Shown here: piece after piece, positions 19,396 through 21,676 of the stretch
How the letters are laid out: each line of letters begins with the position of its first letter
Numbering within the stretch: the first letter of the stretch is position 1
DNA from: JBBQBM01 sp964554485
GTDB taxonomy: Bacteria; Patescibacteriota; Saccharimonadia; Saccharimonadales; JAGQMS01
Length of the DNA stretch: 21,676 bases
Direction: 5' to 3'
NCBI GenBank assembly: GCA_964554485.1
Contig: CAZKOX010000013.1
Location: 1-21,676 of the forward strand
Notes under the pieces: generated by a model
The model's database searches: none
Told to the model about the DNA's origin: nothing
Seen by the model: the letters and a program-made list of their open reading frames with translations, nothing else
Translations under genes and position numbers: made by a program

Positions 19396-19492
19396 CGTAG
19401 CAACTGTGAGGTTGTTATTCCTGCTATGTTGGCAGGTGGTGCGAAGGGGTAACTTTTTGCATAACGAGGCTACGGATCCTCAACAACCGTAG
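19396..19492 (+). promoter_or_regulatory. Riboswitch-like structured leader with two exclusive pairings
   Basis: CGTAG at 19396-19400 and CGTAG at 19488-19492 can each pair with CTACG at 19470-19474, so the two folds exclude each other. The first closes a junction holding CAAC/GTTG (19401-19404 with 19411-19414), CCTGC/GCAGG (19420-19424 with 19432-19436) and TGCGAAGG/TTTTTGCA (19440-19447 with 19454-19461). GGTTGTT (19410-19416) can also pair with AACAACC (19482-19488). A very strong AAAAGGAGG site follows at 19502-19510. No known riboswitch signature is recognised (no B12 box). Confidence 0.45.
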
Positions 19493-19516
19493 TGCACCTA
19501 TAAAAGGAGGCCCAAG

Positions 19517-20053
19517 TTGGGCTCAAGAACAGTCATCCAAAAATTCAACCTTTCGAACTGGCCAAGGGACTTGGCCGTCAGGCTTTTTCTCCTTGACAAG
19601 AACAGAGTTCCGGACACCGACGACCTCTGGGTCGAGACCTGTGGTGAAATCATCACACTCAGTCCGCTGTTGTTTGACATCAGCGATCCAGAGATCTGGA
19701 AGATTGACGGGATAATCGCAGTGTTTCCCGCTCGCCGTCAGCACAACGGTAGCCCGTTCACTCTGGTTGTACCGCGAGCATTCTGGAACCGTAATACGGC
19801 CGCGACGTTCGAAGTGGAGCTGCCGCTGCTGCCGAACAAGACTTGTGAATGCTGCGACGACGGGACGGTGTACGAGTTCAACGACGACGGTTACATCTGC
19901 CCAGCATGTGGTCATGGACGCCCATCGATACGCCTGTGGAAGAAGCCGGAGCCGCATGGAACGTATCCGCCGATGTGCATGCAGTGCGGTGTGCGCAAGA
20001 TCAGAGCCGGATCAACTTTCGCCTGTCCTCAGTGCGGTAGTGTCGGCTTCTAA
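19517..20053 (+). CDS. Orphan zinc-ribbon protein, GC-richer than its neighbours
   Basis: The protein has 178 aa. TTG 19517 is the start because a near-perfect AAAAGGAGG (19502-19510) lies 6 nt upstream; this is the best ribosome site in the window. Residues 1-105 form a mixed alpha/beta domain I do not recognise (for example DLAVRLFLLDKNRVPDTDDLWVE). The C-terminal third has two zinc-ribbon-like knuckle sets: CECC with CPACGHG, and CMQCG with CPQCG (CMQCGVRKIRAGSTFACPQCG). The last set resembles the C-terminal zinc ribbon of class II (B12-dependent) ribonucleotide reductases, but nothing else does. Codons are GC-rich compared with adjacent genes, suggesting recent transfer. It is preceded by a riboswitch-like leader and followed by a perfect 11-bp hairpin (20073-20099). 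Confidence 0.75.
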   Translation: MGSRTVIQKFNLSNWPRDLAVRLFLLDKNRVPDTDDLWVETCGEIITLSPLLFDISDPEIWKIDGIIAVFPARRQHNGSPFTLVVPRAFWNRNTAATFEVELPLLPNKTCECCDDGTVYEFNDDGYICPACGHGRPSIRLWKKPEPHGTYPPMCMQCGVRKIRAGSTFACPQCGSVGF

Positions 20054-20072
20054 CCCAACGAAGCATCCAAAT

Positions 20073-20099
20073 CCGGCCCCCTCACGTCGAGGGGGCCGG
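20073..20099. terminator. Perfect 11-bp hairpin after the zinc-ribbon gene
   Basis: CCGGCCCCCTC (20073-20083), loop ACGTC, GAGGGGGCCGG (20089-20099). It is very stable but followed by AAAACC, not a T-run, so it may stop exonucleases or mark the island end rather than act as a classical terminator. Confidence 0.5.
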
Positions 20100-20126
20100 A
20101 AAACCAAGATTATCACTTCTCATATC

Positions 20127-20135
20127 TGTTATAAT
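20127..20135 (+). promoter_or_regulatory. Extended -10 promoter of gltX
   Basis: TGT-TATAAT (20127-20135) is an extended -10 element ending 9 nt before ATG 20145; no SD sequence is present, so the mRNA is nearly leaderless. Confidence 0.6.
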
Positions 20136-20144
20136 TTATCAATC

Positions 20145-21581
20145 ATGGCTGATAAAACGGTACGCACCAGGTTCGCGCCATCTCCAACCGGCTTCTTGCA
20201 TGTCGGGGGTGTTCGAACAGCGCTTTTTGCGTGGTTATTAGCTCGTCAAAACAACGGTCAGTTCATCCTTCGTCTTGAAGACACCGATAAAGCCCGCGAA
20301 GTTGAAGGTTCGGCTAAGCACATTATGGATTCACTTAGCTGGCTAGGAATCGATTGGGACGAAGGTCCAGACTGTGGTGGAGATTACGCTCCATACAAAC
20401 AAAGTGAACGTCTTGATATTTATAAGCAGTGGGCAAAAAAATTGATCGATTCTGGACGTGCCTACGCCGATCCGTATACAGCTGCCGAAGTCGACGAATT
20501 CAGAAAAAGTTGCGAAGCAGCCAAAAAACCATTTTTATATCGTGATTTCCGCCCAGAAAATCCACCGGCGTGGGACGGTAGTCAGCCACTACGTTTTAAG
20601 AGCGAGCCCAAAGACCGCAAATGGCATGACGCCGTCATGGGCGACATGCACGCCGGCGCCGAAGCCAATGATGACTTTGTTTTGATAAAGAGCGATGGTT
20701 TCCCAACCTATAATTTTGCTCATATTGTTGACGATGCCGAGATGAAAGTTAGTCACGTTATTCGCTCGCAAGAATTTGTTAGTTCAACACCACGCTTCTT
20801 GGACTTGTACGAAGCGCTTGAAATTGAACCGCCAATTTTAGCAACACTACCGTTTGTTATGGCCATTGACGGCAAGAAGAAGCTCGGCAAGCGCGACGGC
20901 GCCAAAGACATTCTTGATTATGCCCGCGAAGGTGTCTTGCCAGAAGCCATGATGAACTTTTTAGCTTCGATGGGCTGGAACGACGGCACCGAACAAGAGA
21001 TATTCTCTCTAGAAGAACTTATCAAAAAATTTGATTTGTCTCGGGTTCAAAAAAGCCCAGCCCGTTTTGACGAACAGCGCCTCTGGTGGATGAACGGTAT
21101 GCATATTCGCGCCCTAAAGCCCGAAAAACTGCTGGAGCTTTGCAAAGATAACTGGCCTGAAGAAGCCAAAAGCTCAAGTGAAGATTACAAAAAGCAGGTT
21201 CTTAATCTGGTATTTGAAAGGCTAAAAAAACTAAGCGAACTTAGTGAACTAACCGACTTCTTTTTTGCCGATCCAAAAGTCGACGACAAATTAATCGAAG
21301 TTATTCTAGGCGAAACAAAGCTTGATTCAGCCCGTGCTGGCGAGCTACTGACGGAAGCAATAAACACCGTAAACGATAGCGAATTTACTGAAGAAAAACT
21401 GCATGACGCTTTTTATGCACTTTCGGAAAAACTTGACGTTAAACCTGGTGAGCTATTCAAACTTATTCGCATCGCGCTAGTTGGTGGCACGACCGCACCG
21501 GGGCTTTTCGAAACCATTGTGACATTAGGCAAAGAAACCGTACTCCGCCGCCTCAAAGCCACAAAAACCAAACTTTCATAA
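20145..21581 (+). CDS. gltX: Glutamyl-tRNA synthetase
   Basis: The protein has 478 aa, normal length. It has the class I signature RFAPSPTGFLHVGG (HIGH-type motif at 19-22) and KKLGKRDGA (KMSKS-type motif KLGKR at 246-250), plus the GluRS landmarks LRLEDTD, LSWLGIDWDEGP, YNFAHIVDDAEM and SHVIRSQE. The enzyme charges tRNA-Glu with glutamate; in CPR bacteria it may also be non-discriminating and charge tRNA-Gln, which cannot be decided here. ATG 20145 follows an extended -10 box; the longer open frame to 19767 overlaps the zinc-ribbon gene in another frame and is spurious. Confidence 0.97.
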   Translation: MADKTVRTRFAPSPTGFLHVGGVRTALFAWLLARQNNGQFILRLEDTDKAREVEGSAKHIMDSLSWLGIDWDEGPDCGGDYAPYKQSERLDIYKQWAKKLIDSGRAYADPYTAAEVDEFRKSCEAAKKPFLYRDFRPENPPAWDGSQPLRFKSEPKDRKWHDAVMGDMHAGAEANDDFVLIKSDGFPTYNFAHIVDDAEMKVSHVIRSQEFVSSTPRFLDLYEALEIEPPILATLPFVMAIDGKKKLGKRDGAKDILDYAREGVLPEAMMNFLASMGWNDGTEQEIFSLEELIKKFDLSRVQKSPARFDEQRLWWMNGMHIRALKPEKLLELCKDNWPEEAKSSSEDYKKQVLNLVFERLKKLSELSELTDFFFADPKVDDKLIEVILGETKLDSARAGELLTEAINTVNDSEFTEEKLHDAFYALSEKLDVKPGELFKLIRIALVGGTTAPGLFETIVTLGKETVLRRLKATKTKLS

Positions 21582-21625
21582 CACTACACTTACAAGATAA
21601 TCAATCTATCTGAAGATTCCTCTTA

Positions 21626-21676
21626 TGCTAAAATAAGACTAATAATCTTATGAACGGTGATATTTTAATACCCAAA
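21626..21676 (+). CDS. Possible start of a next gene with its promoter (truncated by window edge)
   Basis: An extended -10 element TGC-TAAAAT (21626-21634) is followed by ATG 21650, giving MNGDILIPK up to the window edge. The start is placed as in other genes here, without an SD sequence. Only nine codons are visible, so the product cannot be named. Confidence 0.35.

Noticed and set aside
19396..19492. Cobalamin riboswitch
   Set aside because: Suggested by the B12-linked cobO gene and ribonucleotide-reductase-like zinc ribbon, but no GCCACTG-type B12 box is present.
19523..19957. 144-aa minus-strand open frame
   Set aside because: It is antisense to the zinc-ribbon gene, which has an excellent ribosome site and cysteine motifs.
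19767..20144. Long N-terminal extension of gltX
   Set aside because: It overlaps the zinc-ribbon gene in another frame, is Arg/Cys-rich nonsense, and GluRS normally begins a few residues before the RFAPSPTG motif.
1..21676. CRISPR arrays, insertion sequences, rRNA genes or a recoded genetic code
   Set aside because: No regularly spaced repeats, no transposase, no rRNA signature; TGA serves as stop for several good genes and none needs in-frame TGA.

Overview
The window looks like a piece of a small, gene-dense genome of the Candidate Phyla Radiation, most likely a member of Candidatus Saccharibacteria (TM7). That assignment is inference from several signs. Many genes encode small secreted or single-span membrane proteins (PEGA, DUF4367-like, 'PSDIPLY'-type, sortase). 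Neighbouring genes overlap by a few bases, both in ATGA couplings and tail to tail. TATAAT-type boxes often lie 6-12 nt before the start codon with no Shine-Dalgarno (SD) sequence, which suggests leaderless mRNAs. TGA is used as an ordinary stop (smpB, xth, cobO), so this is not the Gracilibacteria/Absconditabacteria code.

Layout. 1-936: two small membrane proteins in an operon, closed by a terminator at about 955-990. 1005-1724 (-): a winged-helix/Nudix protein preceded by a 34-codon leader ORF. 1880-2611: a divergent promoter region and a GC-rich, heavily structured segment of about 665 bp with its own sigma70-type promoter, a 15-bp long-range helix and a terminator-like end; this is the most unusual part of the window. 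2675-3340: a membrane-anchored protein of unknown function. 3395-3519: a promoter, about 90 nt of non-coding sequence and a strong terminator (candidate small RNA), next to DnaA-box-like 9-mers. 3547-6399: a UvrD-type helicase fused to a RecB-like nuclease. 6470-7877 (-): an aquaporin-family channel and a histidine-rich anchored protein.

7986-9040: a hypothetical gene followed by a corrinoid adenosyltransferase. 9034-9900 (-): a polytopic membrane protein. 9943-10524: a secreted thermonuclease. 10511-11350 (-) and 11379-12473 (+): a divergent pair made of a GT2 glycosyltransferase and a glycoside-hydrolase-like protein. 12507-14547: a coupled operon of smpB, xth and a degenerate NAD(P)H-hydrate dehydratase-like gene. 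14537-15208 (-): a TPR-like protein. 15250-15560: tRNA-Leu(CAA), a decayed second tRNA-Leu and a structured tRNA-like stretch. 15638-19369: a cell-surface group (sortase, PEGA protein, DUF4367-like protein). 19396-20099: a GC-richer island with a riboswitch-like leader, an orphan zinc-ribbon protein and a perfect hairpin. 20145-21581: gltX. The start of a further gene may lie at the right edge.

Themes. Translation and its quality control (gltX, smpB, tRNA-Leu), DNA repair or DNA uptake and salvage (helicase-nuclease, ExoIII, extracellular thermonuclease) and cell-surface functions (sortase, GT2, glycoside hydrolase, anchored domains) fit a host-dependent, scavenging lifestyle. The two GC-rich structured islands (about 1940-2611 and 19396-20099) are not explained by the housekeeping content and are the best candidates for something undescribed.
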